From: CAZCCC01 sp964535715
Lineage (GTDB): Bacteria > Patescibacteriota > Patescibacteriia > Buchananbacterales > UBA6539
NCBI GenBank assembly: GCA_964535715.1
Contig: CAZHUO010000002.1
Coordinates: 42,822-106,821 of the forward strand
Direction: 5' to 3'
DNA: 64,000 nt
A program made the translations under genes and the position numbers. The notes under the pieces were generated by a model. It searched no databases. It was not told the DNA's origin and saw nothing but the letters and a program-made list of their open reading frames with translations. Shown in pieces: positions 51,630 to 60,629 of the stretch. Every line of letters starts with the position of its first letter. Positions within the stretch are counted from its first letter, which is position 1.

Positions 51630-54317
51630 ATGTTTTTTGAAGAAAAAAAAGAGAAAATTGCTTACTATTTAGCGCTTTTCATAAAATTAGGCGTTTTTTT
51701 TATTTTATTTTTGCCCATGGTGATGAATAGCGAATTCTTCTTTCCTTTTGTTGTACCAAAAAACATTTTTTTTAGGATTGCCGTAGAAATTATTTTTGCA
51801 TCTTATCTGCTATTAATCTATTTTAAGCCGGAATTCTTTCCGCGCTTCAATAATGTAGTCTGGGCGGTTTTGGCTTTTTTTGGATTTACATTTATTTCAA
51901 CTTTTAGCGGAATCAGCGTTTATTTGAGTTTTTGGGGAAATTATGAAAGGATGGGAGGATTTTTTCATTACCTTCATCTTTTGGCTTATTTTTTGGTTTT
52001 GGTAAATATTATTAGAAAAAGGCAAGACTGGCATCTTTTTTTGTCTTTCTCGATTTTTATAAGCACCTTGATGTCTTTTTTGGCATATGCTCAGTGGCTT
52101 GAAATACCTTTTTTGCTTCAATCCTCAGGCGGAACACGCCTTTCAGCCACTATAGGAAACCCGACTTATCTTGCCGCCTATTTGATATTTAATCTATTCT
52201 TTATTATTTATTTTTTATTGAAACAAAAAGACTTTAAAATTAATCTTTATTTCTACGGCTTTTTATTTTTTGATGCGTTATTGATTTTTGGTGGGATATT
52301 GGCTAAATTTTTTGCTTCAATGGATTTTGGTAGCCTCAATTTTTTAAAAATCTCGCTTATTAAGGATAGTTTAAGCTATCCGATGCTATTTTTTATTTTC
52401 TTGTTATTTCAAGTATTAATTTCTTTGGTTTGGTTTTTCCGTTTCAAGAAATATTCAATTTCCACATTGCTTTGGGTAATATTTATTTTTCAGCTCTGGA
52501 TATTTTTGAATACTAAAACTAGAGGAGCGATCTTGGGATTTTTAGTTGCAGCTACTTTCTTTTCTTTTGTCTTATATTTTTATCATAGTAAAAAGATGCA
52601 AAAGATTGTTTATGGGCTGTTTGGAATTTTTTTGTTTTTATTCCAGCTTTTTGCTTATAAATACGGAGAATTGACCGCATTAAGTTTAGGAAAAAATAAT
52701 CTTAAGTTTATAAGCGATTTCGGGGTAGTTTTAAAAAGAATTTCAGGACAAACTGCACTTATTGGATTTTACTTAAGCCTGTTGGCCGTTTGTTTTGTTG
52801 GAATTTATTTTTTGAAAAATAAAAATAAAAAAATAATAGTTTCTTTGCTTTTATTTTTTTTGCTGTTTAGTCCGGCTTTTTTAATTTTTAGCAAAAATTC
52901 TTCTTTTGTCAAAGATAGTCAAACGTTAAGCCAGTTTGCCGATTTTTCAAAAATTGAAGATATTACCACTCAATCAAGGCTGCTTACCTGGGAGGCAAGT
53001 TGGAATGGCTGGATTGAGAATCCAAAAGCATTTTTAGTCGGTTATGGGCCGGAAAATTATTATTATGTGTTCAACAAGTATTTTCCGGTAGAGATATATA
53101 AAGATGCGGGTTCGCAAATTTGGTTTGACCGGCCTCACAATATTATTTTTGACGTTGCCACGACAACCGGTTTTTTCGGTCTTGTTTGTTACTTAGCCAT
53201 TTTATTTTTTGTAATTTTTAATTTAATAAATTTTTATTATAAAAACAAATCAATCAGTAAAACTTGGCTTTTAATATCATTATTAATTGCTTACTTTATT
53301 CAGAATTTATTTGTTTTTGACACCCTAAATACTGAAATTTTATTTTTTTTGCTATTGGCTTTAATTTGTTTTGAAACCAATTTTAAAAAAAATGAAAATG
53401 ATGCAAGAAAAACGTATTCATTAAAAAATTTCAGCTTCGTTTATCCGATAATCTCCGCAGTTATTATATTTTTTGGGCTCGTTGTTAATATAAATACGGC
53501 CAAAGCCAATCTTCTACTGGTAGATGCCATTCATCCGACAAAAATATCCAAGCATTGTTCGGAAAAAATCGATTGTTTTCAATTGGCGATTGACCAGTCA
53601 ATAGTGGGACGATTTGAAGCCAGACAGCAATTAGCAAGTTACAGTATAAATATTTTAGCCGATAAAAATATTTCAGATGCTTTGAAAATAAATGCGATAA
53701 ATTATGCCACCAGTGAACTGGAAAAAAGCGTTTCTGAAGAGCCGCTCAATGTGCGGCATTACATTTTTTTAAGCGGCCTTTATAATGCCACGGCTCAGAT
53801 AAATAAAGCTAATATTCAAAAAAGTATCAATTTAATGACTAAGGCAATTGAACTCAGCCCTGCTCGGCCGCATATATATTATGATTTGGGACGGTCTTAT
53901 ATTTATGCCGGCGATTTTGATAATTCCCTGAAATACTTTCAAAAAGGAGTTAATTTGGCGCCAAAGGTAATTGATGGCCATTGGAACATTTTGACAACAT
54001 ATATTATCTTTGATAAGGATGATTTATTTAAAGGATACTTTCAAAAAATGCAAAAAGAGCTTGATTGGAAGCTTTCAGTTAATGATTATAAGAAGCTTGT
54101 GGGACTGTTTCAGATAAAGCAAAATTATGATAAAATGATTGAGATGCAGCTGGAGGTGGTGAAATTGGAGCCAAATTTTGAAAATTATAAAAATTTGATA
54201 ATTCTTTACGCAAAAGCAAAAAAAACCGGTGAAGCCAGGTCGGTGATCGATGAAGTAAAAAAAATAAATAAGGCTGCTGGCGACGAGCTGGAAAAAATCT
54301 TAACTGAATTAAAATAA
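51630..54317 (+). CDS. O-antigen ligase (WaaL/Wzy_C)-family membrane protein with C-terminal TPRs
   Basis: 895 aa. It has about 12-14 transmembrane helices, then a TPR domain (about 640-895; HIYYDLGRSYIYAGDFDNSL and YFQKGVNLAP are TPR helices). The ligase region has TKTRGA and WFDRPHN with catalytic-type H503. It is a paralogue of the 6517-8853 protein, with shared YLSFWG, TIGNP and SQIWFDR motifs and a ~100-residue longer transmembrane core. It probably transfers or polymerises lipid-linked glycan outside the membrane. The subtilase gene follows by 10 bp. Confidence 0.8.
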   Translation: MFFEEKKEKIAYYLALFIKLGVFFILFLPMVMNSEFFFPFVVPKNIFFRIAVEIIFASYLLLIYFKPEFFPRFNNVVWAVLAFFGFTFISTFSGISVYLSFWGNYERMGGFFHYLHLLAYFLVLVNIIRKRQDWHLFLSFSIFISTLMSFLAYAQWLEIPFLLQSSGGTRLSATIGNPTYLAAYLIFNLFFIIYFLLKQKDFKINLYFYGFLFFDALLIFGGILAKFFASMDFGSLNFLKISLIKDSLSYPMLFFIFLLFQVLISLVWFFRFKKYSISTLLWVIFIFQLWIFLNTKTRGAILGFLVAATFFSFVLYFYHSKKMQKIVYGLFGIFLFLFQLFAYKYGELTALSLGKNNLKFISDFGVVLKRISGQTALIGFYLSLLAVCFVGIYFLKNKNKKIIVSLLLFFLLFSPAFLIFSKNSSFVKDSQTLSQFADFSKIEDITTQSRLLTWEASWNGWIENPKAFLVGYGPENYYYVFNKYFPVEIYKDAGSQIWFDRPHNIIFDVATTTGFFGLVCYLAILFFVIFNLINFYYKNKSISKTWLLISLLIAYFIQNLFVFDTLNTEILFFLLLALICFETNFKKNENDARKTYSLKNFSFVYPIISAVIIFFGLVVNINTAKANLLLVDAIHPTKISKHCSEKIDCFQLAIDQSIVGRFEARQQLASYSINILADKNISDALKINAINYATSELEKSVSEEPLNVRHYIFLSGLYNATAQINKANIQKSINLMTKAIELSPARPHIYYDLGRSYIYAGDFDNSLKYFQKGVNLAPKVIDGHWNILTTYIIFDKDDLFKGYFQKMQKELDWKLSVNDYKKLVGLFQIKQNYDKMIEMQLEVVKLEPNFENYKNLIILYAKAKKTGEARSVIDEVKKINKAAGDELEKILTELK

Positions 54318-54327
54318 TCAAAATAAA

Positions 54328-56562
54328 GTGAAATTAAAAAAAACATCATTTTTATCATTATTTGTTTTTGTCATTTTTTTTATTAATGGCACTGTTTTAT
54401 CCGCCGCCGAAAATGAAGATTTCAAATCAGGTGAAGTTTTAATTAAATTTAAAGATAATTCGGAAATATACAAAGTTGAGTTTTCAAAAAGCGTTGATGT
54501 CAATAAAATAGTGAATGAATACAAAAATATCAAGGAGATAGAATATATTGAGCCAAATTATATTTTAAAGTCAGCCGCTTTTCCGAATGATCCGGATTAT
54601 GAGCTTCAATGGTACCTTAAGCCGATTAATGCCAGGGATTTCTTGATTAAAGAATCTCTTTTAAGGGAACAGGAAAAGAATAACATAAAGCCAATTATTG
54701 CAATTTTAGATACCGGAGTTGATTTAGACCACCCTGACTTGAAGGAAAAAATTTGGATAAACCAAAAAGATATAAAAAATAACGGATTTGACGATGATAA
54801 AAACGGCTATATTGATGATATATCTGGCTGGAATTTTGTTGAAAATAATTCAAATTCAAACCCTTCGCTGGAGTATGCTTTTGAAGAAAATGCCGTAAAA
54901 CACGGTACTATTGTTTCAGGAATTGCAGCGGCAGCCACCAATAACAGCCAGGGAATTACCGGAGTTGGCAGATTTGCCCAAATAATGCCTTTAAGAGTTT
55001 TAGATAGCAACGGAACAGGAGATGTATATTCAGTAATAAGGGCAATTGATTATTCAATTAAAAACAAAGCCGACGTCATAAATATGAGTTTTGTCGGTGA
55101 TACTTATAGCCAAACTTTTTATGACGCAATAAAGAGGGCATATAGCAGCGGAATTTTAATAGTGGCTGCGGCCGGTAATACGGATCCCAATGTTAACGGT
55201 ATTAATTTAGATGAAATTAAGCATTATCCGGTTTGTTACGACGGTGAAAATGGCGAAAACATGGTTATTGGAGTTGCGTCTGTTGGTAAAAATTTTGTAA
55301 AATCAGGCTTTTCCAATTACGGCGGATGTATTGATTTAGTTGCGCCCGGTGAAGATTTCTATTCAACACAGGTTTATCATCCGAGTATCTACGGGTTTGA
55401 AAAATATTATGGCGGATTTTGGTCAGGAACTTCTTTATCCGCTCCTTTGGTAAGCGGAACACTGGCAACAATTAAGGCCTTGCGTCCCAACTTGAGCGCA
55501 GAGCAAATAAAAGATTTAGTTTTAAAGAGTGCTACGGATATTAATCAGTATAATTTGGATTATAAAGGAAAACTTGGCAGCGGAATGCTTGACTCGATTA
55601 AATCTTTAGAAAATATATTAGGCAATACGCCGGATGTCTTAGGCTATACTGGAAAAAACAGTTATATTGTTGCCGGACTTGGGTTTGGCTCGCATCCGCA
55701 GATTAAAATTCTAAAGCCGGATGGTTCTGTTTTTAAAGCATTCTATGCCTACAGTCCGAGTTTTTCGGGACTTATCAACGTTGCCGTGGGAGATGTGAAC
55801 GGTGATGGCAAACAAGAAATTGTTACTTCGCCCGGTTCTGGCGGCGGACCTCATATAAGAATTTTTAATATTGAAGGCCAGCCTATTTCTCAGTTTTTTT
55901 CTTTTCAGGAAAGCTTTCGGGGAGGGATAAATGTAGCCACCGGAGATATTAACGGTGATGGAATATCTGAAATTATAGTCGGAGCCGGCAAAGGCGCAGA
56001 ACCGATAGTTAAAATTTTTGACTATAAAGGAAATTTATTAAGCAGTTTTTTGGCTTATAATAAAAATTTTAACGGAGGAGTAAAGGTGGCAGCCGGAGAT
56101 ATGAATAAGGATAAAAAAGATGAAATAGTTACTGGCCCAGGTCCGGGCGGCGGTCCTCATATCAGGATTTTTAATCCAGATGGTTCGCTTTTTTCGCAGT
56201 TTTTTGCCTTTGATCAGTACGTGACAAAAGGAATAAATATTGCCTGCGGTGATCTTCACGGAGACGGCCAGGCGGAAATAATAGTTGCTTTGGAAAAAGA
56301 TTCATTGCCGATAGTGAAAATATTCAATTACCAAGGCGTAAAGCTTAATAATTTTTATGCTTATGAATCTTTGTATAACGGATTGCATTTGGCAATCGGT
56401 GATATTGACGGTAATAAGATTGCTGAAATAATAACCGGAATCGGTTTTGGAGGGAAGCCGGAAATCAAGGCTTTTGATTTCTTTGGCAAGAATAAATTGA
56501 ATTTTTTGGCGTACAACGAGAGCTATAAAGGAGGAATAAGGCTTGGAGTAATTAATTATTAG
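54328..56562 (+). CDS. Secreted subtilisin-like protease with FG-GAP-type beta-propeller
   Basis: 744 aa from a GTG start followed by MKLKK-type basic residues and a signal peptide (about 1-26). A short inhibitor-like prodomain (GEVLIKFKD to EYIEPNY) precedes the S8 catalytic domain: Asp128 in LDTGVD, His192 in KHGTIVSG, oxyanion Asn284 in AAGN and Ser369 in SGTSLSAP. Residues about 445-744 hold six repeats with NVAVGDVNGDGKQEIV and GGGPHIRIFN, a calcium-binding FG-GAP/VCBS-like propeller. It is likely exported and could process surface proteins such as the S-layer-like protein (inference). Confidence 0.88.
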   Translation: MKLKKTSFLSLFVFVIFFINGTVLSAAENEDFKSGEVLIKFKDNSEIYKVEFSKSVDVNKIVNEYKNIKEIEYIEPNYILKSAAFPNDPDYELQWYLKPINARDFLIKESLLREQEKNNIKPIIAILDTGVDLDHPDLKEKIWINQKDIKNNGFDDDKNGYIDDISGWNFVENNSNSNPSLEYAFEENAVKHGTIVSGIAAAATNNSQGITGVGRFAQIMPLRVLDSNGTGDVYSVIRAIDYSIKNKADVINMSFVGDTYSQTFYDAIKRAYSSGILIVAAAGNTDPNVNGINLDEIKHYPVCYDGENGENMVIGVASVGKNFVKSGFSNYGGCIDLVAPGEDFYSTQVYHPSIYGFEKYYGGFWSGTSLSAPLVSGTLATIKALRPNLSAEQIKDLVLKSATDINQYNLDYKGKLGSGMLDSIKSLENILGNTPDVLGYTGKNSYIVAGLGFGSHPQIKILKPDGSVFKAFYAYSPSFSGLINVAVGDVNGDGKQEIVTSPGSGGGPHIRIFNIEGQPISQFFSFQESFRGGINVATGDINGDGISEIIVGAGKGAEPIVKIFDYKGNLLSSFLAYNKNFNGGVKVAAGDMNKDKKDEIVTGPGPGGGPHIRIFNPDGSLFSQFFAFDQYVTKGINIACGDLHGDGQAEIIVALEKDSLPIVKIFNYQGVKLNNFYAYESLYNGLHLAIGDIDGNKIAEIITGIGFGGKPEIKAFDFFGKNKLNFLAYNESYKGGIRLGVINY

Positions 56563-56568
56563 CCAAAA

Positions 56569-57003
56569 ATGAATATTAATAAATTACCATTTTTTAAATT
56601 AAATGAATTCAGGCAATTTATTAAATTTTGTGTTGTTGGAACAATTGCCGCCGCAATTAATTTTTTTATCTTATATTCTTTTACTGAATGGCTGAATTTA
56701 TGGTATGTGATTTCAGCTTTAAGCGGCGGAATAATTTCGGCGATATGGAATTTCTTGGCGAATAAATTTTGGACATTTAAAAACCTGGAATCCGGCAAAA
56801 AAGCAGTCAGACAGACTATAAAGTTCTCTATAGTGATTAGCCTTGGAGTCGGGCTTAATACCATGATTATTTATATTTTTACCGATTTCTTCGGGGTTGA
56901 CTATCGGATATCCTGGGTACTTGCCACCGGTATTGTTTTGTTTTGGAATTTCGGCTTAAATAAATTATGGACATTCAGGACTCAGGAAAAAATAAATGGT
57001 TAA
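56569..57003 (+). CDS. GtrA-family membrane protein
   Basis: 144 aa with four transmembrane helices. FIKFCVVGTIAAAINFFILY at the N-terminus and IWNFLANKFWTFKN between helices 2 and 3 are typical GtrA signatures, with a second NKLWTF near the end. GtrA proteins are thought to flip undecaprenyl-phosphate-linked sugars made by GT2 enzymes such as the DPM-like ones nearby. It is 6 bp after the subtilase. Confidence 0.85.
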   Translation: MNINKLPFFKLNEFRQFIKFCVVGTIAAAINFFILYSFTEWLNLWYVISALSGGIISAIWNFLANKFWTFKNLESGKKAVRQTIKFSIVISLGVGLNTMIIYIFTDFFGVDYRISWVLATGIVLFWNFGLNKLWTFRTQEKING

Positions 57004-57048
57004 TTTGTGTTTTTCTTTATTTTAAGCTATAATTTAGTCAATTATTTC

Positions 57049-57298
57049 GTCAATAAAGGGTATTGACCGCAAAGCAAGTCGCCGACGCGACAAAGCCGCT
57101 TTGGCGACGAAGCGCTTTGGGGGGTATTAAACCCTTTGATCGCTCCCTTTTCACGATACGATTCATATATTAAGACCTGTGCCGTATCGGCTTAACTAGA
57201 TCCACACCTATTTTACTGATCACTGTTTTGATTAAATAATCTATTTAATAACTGTAGAAAAAATTAATTATGAAAATGATTAATGAGTAAAATAGGTG
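57049..57298. repeat. Intergenic block of nested inverted repeats
   Basis: This fills the gene-free stretch 57004-57340. GTCAATA/TATTGAC (57049-57067), AAAGGGT/ACCCTTT (57055-57061 with 57131-57137) enclose CAAAGC/GCTTTG (57070-57075 with 57114-57119), GTCGCC/GGCGAC (57078-57108) and CAAAGC/GCTTTG (57091-57103). Then come CGATACG/CGTATCG (57154-57160 with 57183-57189) and a perfect 13-bp inverted repeat, CACCTATTTTACT (57205-57217) with AGTAAAATAGGTG (57286-57298). A TATAAT lies at 57028-57033. It could be a non-coding RNA or a degenerate mobile element; no known family was recognised. Part is far more GC-rich than its surroundings. Confidence 0.6.
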
Positions 57299-57340
57299 CG
57301 GGACTCTCGCCCTACTTCGCCAATAAATTATAAATATATT

Positions 57341-58390
57341 ATGCCAAAAAGAGCAATTTTTGAGAAAAAAAACGTATTAATAACTGGAGGGGCTGGTTTT
57401 ATCGGTTCTCATCTTTGTGATGAGCTGACTAAGAGTAGTAAAGTTATATGTATTGATAATTTTATTTCCGGAGATGAAGCTAATATTGACCACTTGCTGC
57501 AAAATCCAGATTTTCAGTTTATCAAGCATGATGTCAATAATGCTTTTGATCTTGAGTCTTTTCCGGAACTTGATAAATTTAGAATAAAATTTCAGGGTGT
57601 TCAGGAAATTTATCATTTAGCCTGTCCGACTTTGCCAAAGGATTTTGAAAAAAATACAATTGATACAGTATTGGCAAACTCTGTTGGGATAAAAAATGTT
57701 TTGGATTTAGCGGTAAAATATAAGGCAAAATTTCTTTTTGCTTCTTCTCCGGTTATTTACGGACCAAGAAATAATGATAATTTTTACTTTAAGGAAGATT
57801 ATAAGGGGATTGTCGACCATTTAAGTCCAAGGGCATGTTATGATGAAGGTAAAAGGTTTGCGGAGACTTTGACTATGACTTACGGGGCTAATTATAATCT
57901 AGATGTAAAAATTGCCAGAATTTTCAGGACATATGGCCCAAGGATGATGCTTCGGTCAGGCCAAATGATTCCTGATTTTGTATATAATGCCTTGGAAAAT
58001 AAAGATTTAGTGGTCTTTGGCAATGAAAATTTTTCTTCATCATTCTGCCATGTCTCTGATATTGTCCAAGGGCTTATAAAATTCATGAACAGCGGGGAAT
58101 TCGGTCCGTTTAACTTCGGCAGCGATTTGGAATATAAGATTGTGGATGTTGCTAAAAAAATAATTCAACTAACAGAATCAAAATCCAAAATTGTTTTCAG
58201 TGATTCATTGCTTTTTATGACTCCTTTGGGTCTGCCGGATCTTTCGTTTGTGAAGGAAAGATTGAGCTGGTTTCCGATTGTTTTACTTGAAGATGGAATT
58301 GAAGGGGCAATAGATTATTTTAGGGCTTATAAATACAATTTAAAGCCGGCAAGCAAGCTAAAGCAGCTGCTGGATAATGAGCTTGGCTAG
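57341..58390 (+). CDS. UDP-glucuronate decarboxylase-like SDR (UXS type)
   Basis: About 350 aa from the ATG at 57341; an upstream in-frame GTG lies inside the inverted-repeat block and is unlikely. ITGGAGFIGSHLCDEL is the NAD loop, EIYHLACPTLP and ASSPVIYGP the substrate/catalytic Ser region, ACYDEGKRFAETL the Tyr-x3-Lys pair with the UXS-specific Glu, and ARIFRTYGPRM follows. UXS converts UDP-GlcA to UDP-xylose. The STSEVYG motif of classical UXS is altered to SSPVIYG, so the exact substrate may differ. Confidence 0.78.
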   Translation: MPKRAIFEKKNVLITGGAGFIGSHLCDELTKSSKVICIDNFISGDEANIDHLLQNPDFQFIKHDVNNAFDLESFPELDKFRIKFQGVQEIYHLACPTLPKDFEKNTIDTVLANSVGIKNVLDLAVKYKAKFLFASSPVIYGPRNNDNFYFKEDYKGIVDHLSPRACYDEGKRFAETLTMTYGANYNLDVKIARIFRTYGPRMMLRSGQMIPDFVYNALENKDLVVFGNENFSSSFCHVSDIVQGLIKFMNSGEFGPFNFGSDLEYKIVDVAKKIIQLTESKSKIVFSDSLLFMTPLGLPDLSFVKERLSWFPIVLLEDGIEGAIDYFRAYKYNLKPASKLKQLLDNELG

Positions 58391-58405
58391 AAGCAACTGT
58401 TATTT

Positions 58406-59077
58406 ATGAAGGTTATTATAGTTATTGCCGCCTACAATGAAGAAAAAGTGATTGATAAGGTAATTAAATCGGTCTTGGCCAAGGTTGACGAGGTGGTTGT
58501 GGTTGATGACGGTTCAAGCGATCAGACATTTGGTATTGCTAAAGAATCGGGAGCAATAGTTTTACGCCATTTTTTAAATCGCGGCCAGGGTGCAGCTTTG
58601 CAGACTGGCATTAATTTTGCCTTAAGCTTGGGAGCTGATATTATTGTGACATTTGACGCTGACGGGCAGTTTGACCCTGATGAAATTGAAAAAATAATAA
58701 AGCCTTTGCTTTTGGGTGAATTTGACGTATCATTAGGCTCGCGTTTTTTAGAAAGTAAAAGCGAAGTTCCGCAATTAAAGGGCGTAATTTTAAAATTAGC
58801 GGTTATGGTAACGAAAATTTACACCGGTTTGTCAATTACAGATGCCCATAACGGCTTTCGGGCAATTTCAAAAAAAGCAGCAGGGCTGATAAAAATTAGG
58901 CAGGACGGCATGGCTCATGCATCAGAAATTATCGAACAAATTAGAAAGCATAATTTAAAGTTTACGGAAGTTCCGGTCACCGTTAAATACACTGATTACT
59001 CATTAAAAAAAGGCCAAAAAATCTCGAATTCTTTTAAAATAGTTTGGGATTTAATTCTTGGCCGCATTACAAAATGA
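58406..59077 (+). CDS. GT2-family glycosyltransferase (DPM/GtrB-like, soluble)
   Basis: 223 aa. IAAYNEEKVIDKVI, VVDDGSSDQTF, LNRGQGAALQTGI and TFDADGQFDPDEI (DxD) are the GT2 signature order. DAHNGFRAISKKA is typical of polyprenyl-phosphate mannosyl/glucosyl synthases. No membrane helices, but the coupled DUF2304 gene (ATGA overlap) provides a membrane partner. Likely makes a lipid-linked monosaccharide; the sugar is unknown. Confidence 0.85.
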   Translation: MKVIIVIAAYNEEKVIDKVIKSVLAKVDEVVVVDDGSSDQTFGIAKESGAIVLRHFLNRGQGAALQTGINFALSLGADIIVTFDADGQFDPDEIEKIIKPLLLGEFDVSLGSRFLESKSEVPQLKGVILKLAVMVTKIYTGLSITDAHNGFRAISKKAAGLIKIRQDGMAHASEIIEQIRKHNLKFTEVPVTVKYTDYSLKKGQKISNSFKIVWDLILGRITK

Positions 59078-59421
59078 TTATTAAGGCGGCGATAATTTTA
59101 TTTATTTTGTTTGTCTTGTGGCGGACTTTTTTGCGTTATAAGCATAAAGACATTACTGTCCGCGAATTTTTTATTTGGCTTATTTTTTGGCTATTGGTTA
59201 CAATTGCCACTTTGGCACCTAAAAAGACCGATATAATTGCACAATGGCTAGGAGTAGAGCGAGGCGCGGATTTATTGGTATATATATCAATTATTGTCCT
59301 GTTTTTTGTCGTTTTTAAGATTATTGTAAAACTGGAAAAAATCGACAAAGACATCACTGAAGTTGTCCGAAAAACTGCATTGGAAGAAAACAGAGAACAG
59401 AAAACAGAGAACAGAAAATAG
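59074..59421 (+). CDS. DUF2304 membrane protein
   Basis: About 115 aa from the ATG in the ATGA overlap with the GT2 gene. Three transmembrane helices with REFFIWLIFWLLV and GVERGADLLVYI are characteristic of DUF2304, almost always next to a DPM-like GT2. The C-terminal tail and its stop codon are encoded by five 7-bp repeats (59387-59421), so the tail is probably repeat-derived and not conserved. Confidence 0.8.
   Translation: MIIKAAIILFILFVLWRTFLRYKHKDITVREFFIWLIFWLLVTIATLAPKKTDIIAQWLGVERGADLLVYISIIVLFFVVFKIIVKLEKIDKDITEVVRKTALEENREQKTENRK
59387..59421. repeat. Five-unit heptamer tandem repeat ending a gene
   Basis: The units are AAAACAG, AGAACAG, AAAACAG, AGAACAG and AAAATAG. The last unit supplies the TAG stop of the DUF2304 gene. 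CAGAAAACA (59398-59406) can pair with TGTTTTCTG at 59450-59458 downstream. Confidence 0.85.
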
Positions 59422-59471
59422 TGTTAGTATAATGCTGATTTCTAATTTTTGTTTTCTGATATCTATAATTT

Positions 59472-60515
59472 ATGGAAAGTAAAGTATTGATTATCATTCT
59501 AAACTATAACGGCGCGGAATATATCCGCGATTGTTTTTTTAGCCTGCAGAATATTAATTATCCCAGAGATTTATTTAAGATTTTAGTGATAGACAACGCA
59601 TCAACTGATAATTCAGTTGAAATGATTGAAAAATCATGGCCTGACATTAATATTATAAAAAATGAGAAAAATTTCGGGTTTACTGTTGGGAATAATGTTG
59701 GATTTAAATATGCCGTTGATAATAATTTTGACTATGTTTATCTGTTAAATCAGGATACGGCAGTTGAAGCTGATTTTTTGATTGAAGCCGTAAAGCTTGC
59801 TGAAACTGATCAAAGCATTGGCGCCGTCCAATCAAAACTTTTACTTTTTCAGAGCAAAAAAATAAATAGCATTGGAAATGAAATTCATTTTTTGGGATTT
59901 GGCTATGCCGGAGGTTATCAAATGCCGGATAAGGAAATGGCAGTCAAAGAAATCACTTATCCGTCCGGCGCAGCAGTTCTTGTAAGTGTAAAGGCTTTAA
60001 AAGAAGTTGGTTTTTTTAATGAAGAATTTTTTGCTTACCATGAAGATACCGATTTGGGCTGGCGGCTCTGGCTATGCGGCTATAAAGTATTGCTCGCCCC
60101 GAATTCCGTTGTTTATCATAAATATGAATTTTCCCGATCAATAAAAAAATATTATTATATGGAGCGAAATCGTTATTTGATTATGCTTCAGAATTATAAG
60201 ATGGCGACAATTTTTTTACTTTTACCTGCCTTAACGGCCATGGATATAGCCATGTTTTTTTATTCTTTTTTGGGAGGGTTTTGGAAAGAAGAATTTAAAG
60301 TTTACGGTTATTTTTTTAAGCAGAAATCCTGGGATAATATTTTAAAGTCGAGGCAGGATATTTCGGCAAAAAGAAAAATCAAAGACAGGGAAATAATAAA
60401 AAGATTTACCGGTAAAATTGAATTTCAGGAAGTACAAAATCCGCTACTTAAATATATTGCTAATCCGATTTTTAATTTATATTGGCAGATTGTTAAGCGT
60501 TTGATTTGGTGGTAG
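59472..60515 (+). CDS. GT2-family glycosyltransferase (rhamnosyltransferase-like)
   Basis: 347 aa. ILNYNGAEYIRDCFFSL, VIDNASTDNSVEM, NFGFTVGNNVGFKYA and LLNQDTAVEADFL (DxT/DxD position) define the GT2 WbbL/RfbF-like group. FAYHEDTDLGWRLWLCGYK is the acceptor/catalytic ED region. A hydrophobic stretch (about 250-275) may attach it to the membrane. It is followed by a terminator, so it ends this operon. Donor unknown. Confidence 0.85.
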   Translation: MESKVLIIILNYNGAEYIRDCFFSLQNINYPRDLFKILVIDNASTDNSVEMIEKSWPDINIIKNEKNFGFTVGNNVGFKYAVDNNFDYVYLLNQDTAVEADFLIEAVKLAETDQSIGAVQSKLLLFQSKKINSIGNEIHFLGFGYAGGYQMPDKEMAVKEITYPSGAAVLVSVKALKEVGFFNEEFFAYHEDTDLGWRLWLCGYKVLLAPNSVVYHKYEFSRSIKKYYYMERNRYLIMLQNYKMATIFLLLPALTAMDIAMFFYSFLGGFWKEEFKVYGYFFKQKSWDNILKSRQDISAKRKIKDREIIKRFTGKIEFQEVQNPLLKYIANPIFNLYWQIVKRLIWW

Positions 60516-60578
60516 TTTCTATGTAAAATAAAGAGATCAAAAAAGCAAAAAAACAATAAAGCATTAAAACAAATATAT

Positions 60579-60606
60579 AGTCAAGGATAACTGTGCAACC
60601 TTGACT
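60579..60606 (+). terminator. Rho-independent terminator
   Basis: AGTCAAGG (60579-60586) pairs perfectly with CCTTGACT (60599-60606) and is followed by TTTTATGTTTTTTTT. It ends the GT2 operon. Confidence 0.8.
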
Positions 60607-60629
60607 TTTTATGTTTTTTTTGATAAGAT
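60601..60629 (+). promoter_or_regulatory. Promoter-like elements overlapping the terminator
   Basis: TTGACT (60601-60606), a 17-bp spacer and TAAGAT (60624-60629) lie 65 bp upstream of the next gene. The -35 is also the 3' arm of the terminator stem, an economical overlap. Confidence 0.5.

Noticed and set aside
51897..52121. Minus-strand frame within the second O-antigen ligase gene
   Set aside because: Antisense to hydrophobic helices, without motifs; a shadow.
57296..57340. GTG start extending the UXS-like protein by 15 residues
   Set aside because: The extension is encoded by the inverted-repeat block and is not part of the SDR fold; the ATG at 57341 fits the family.
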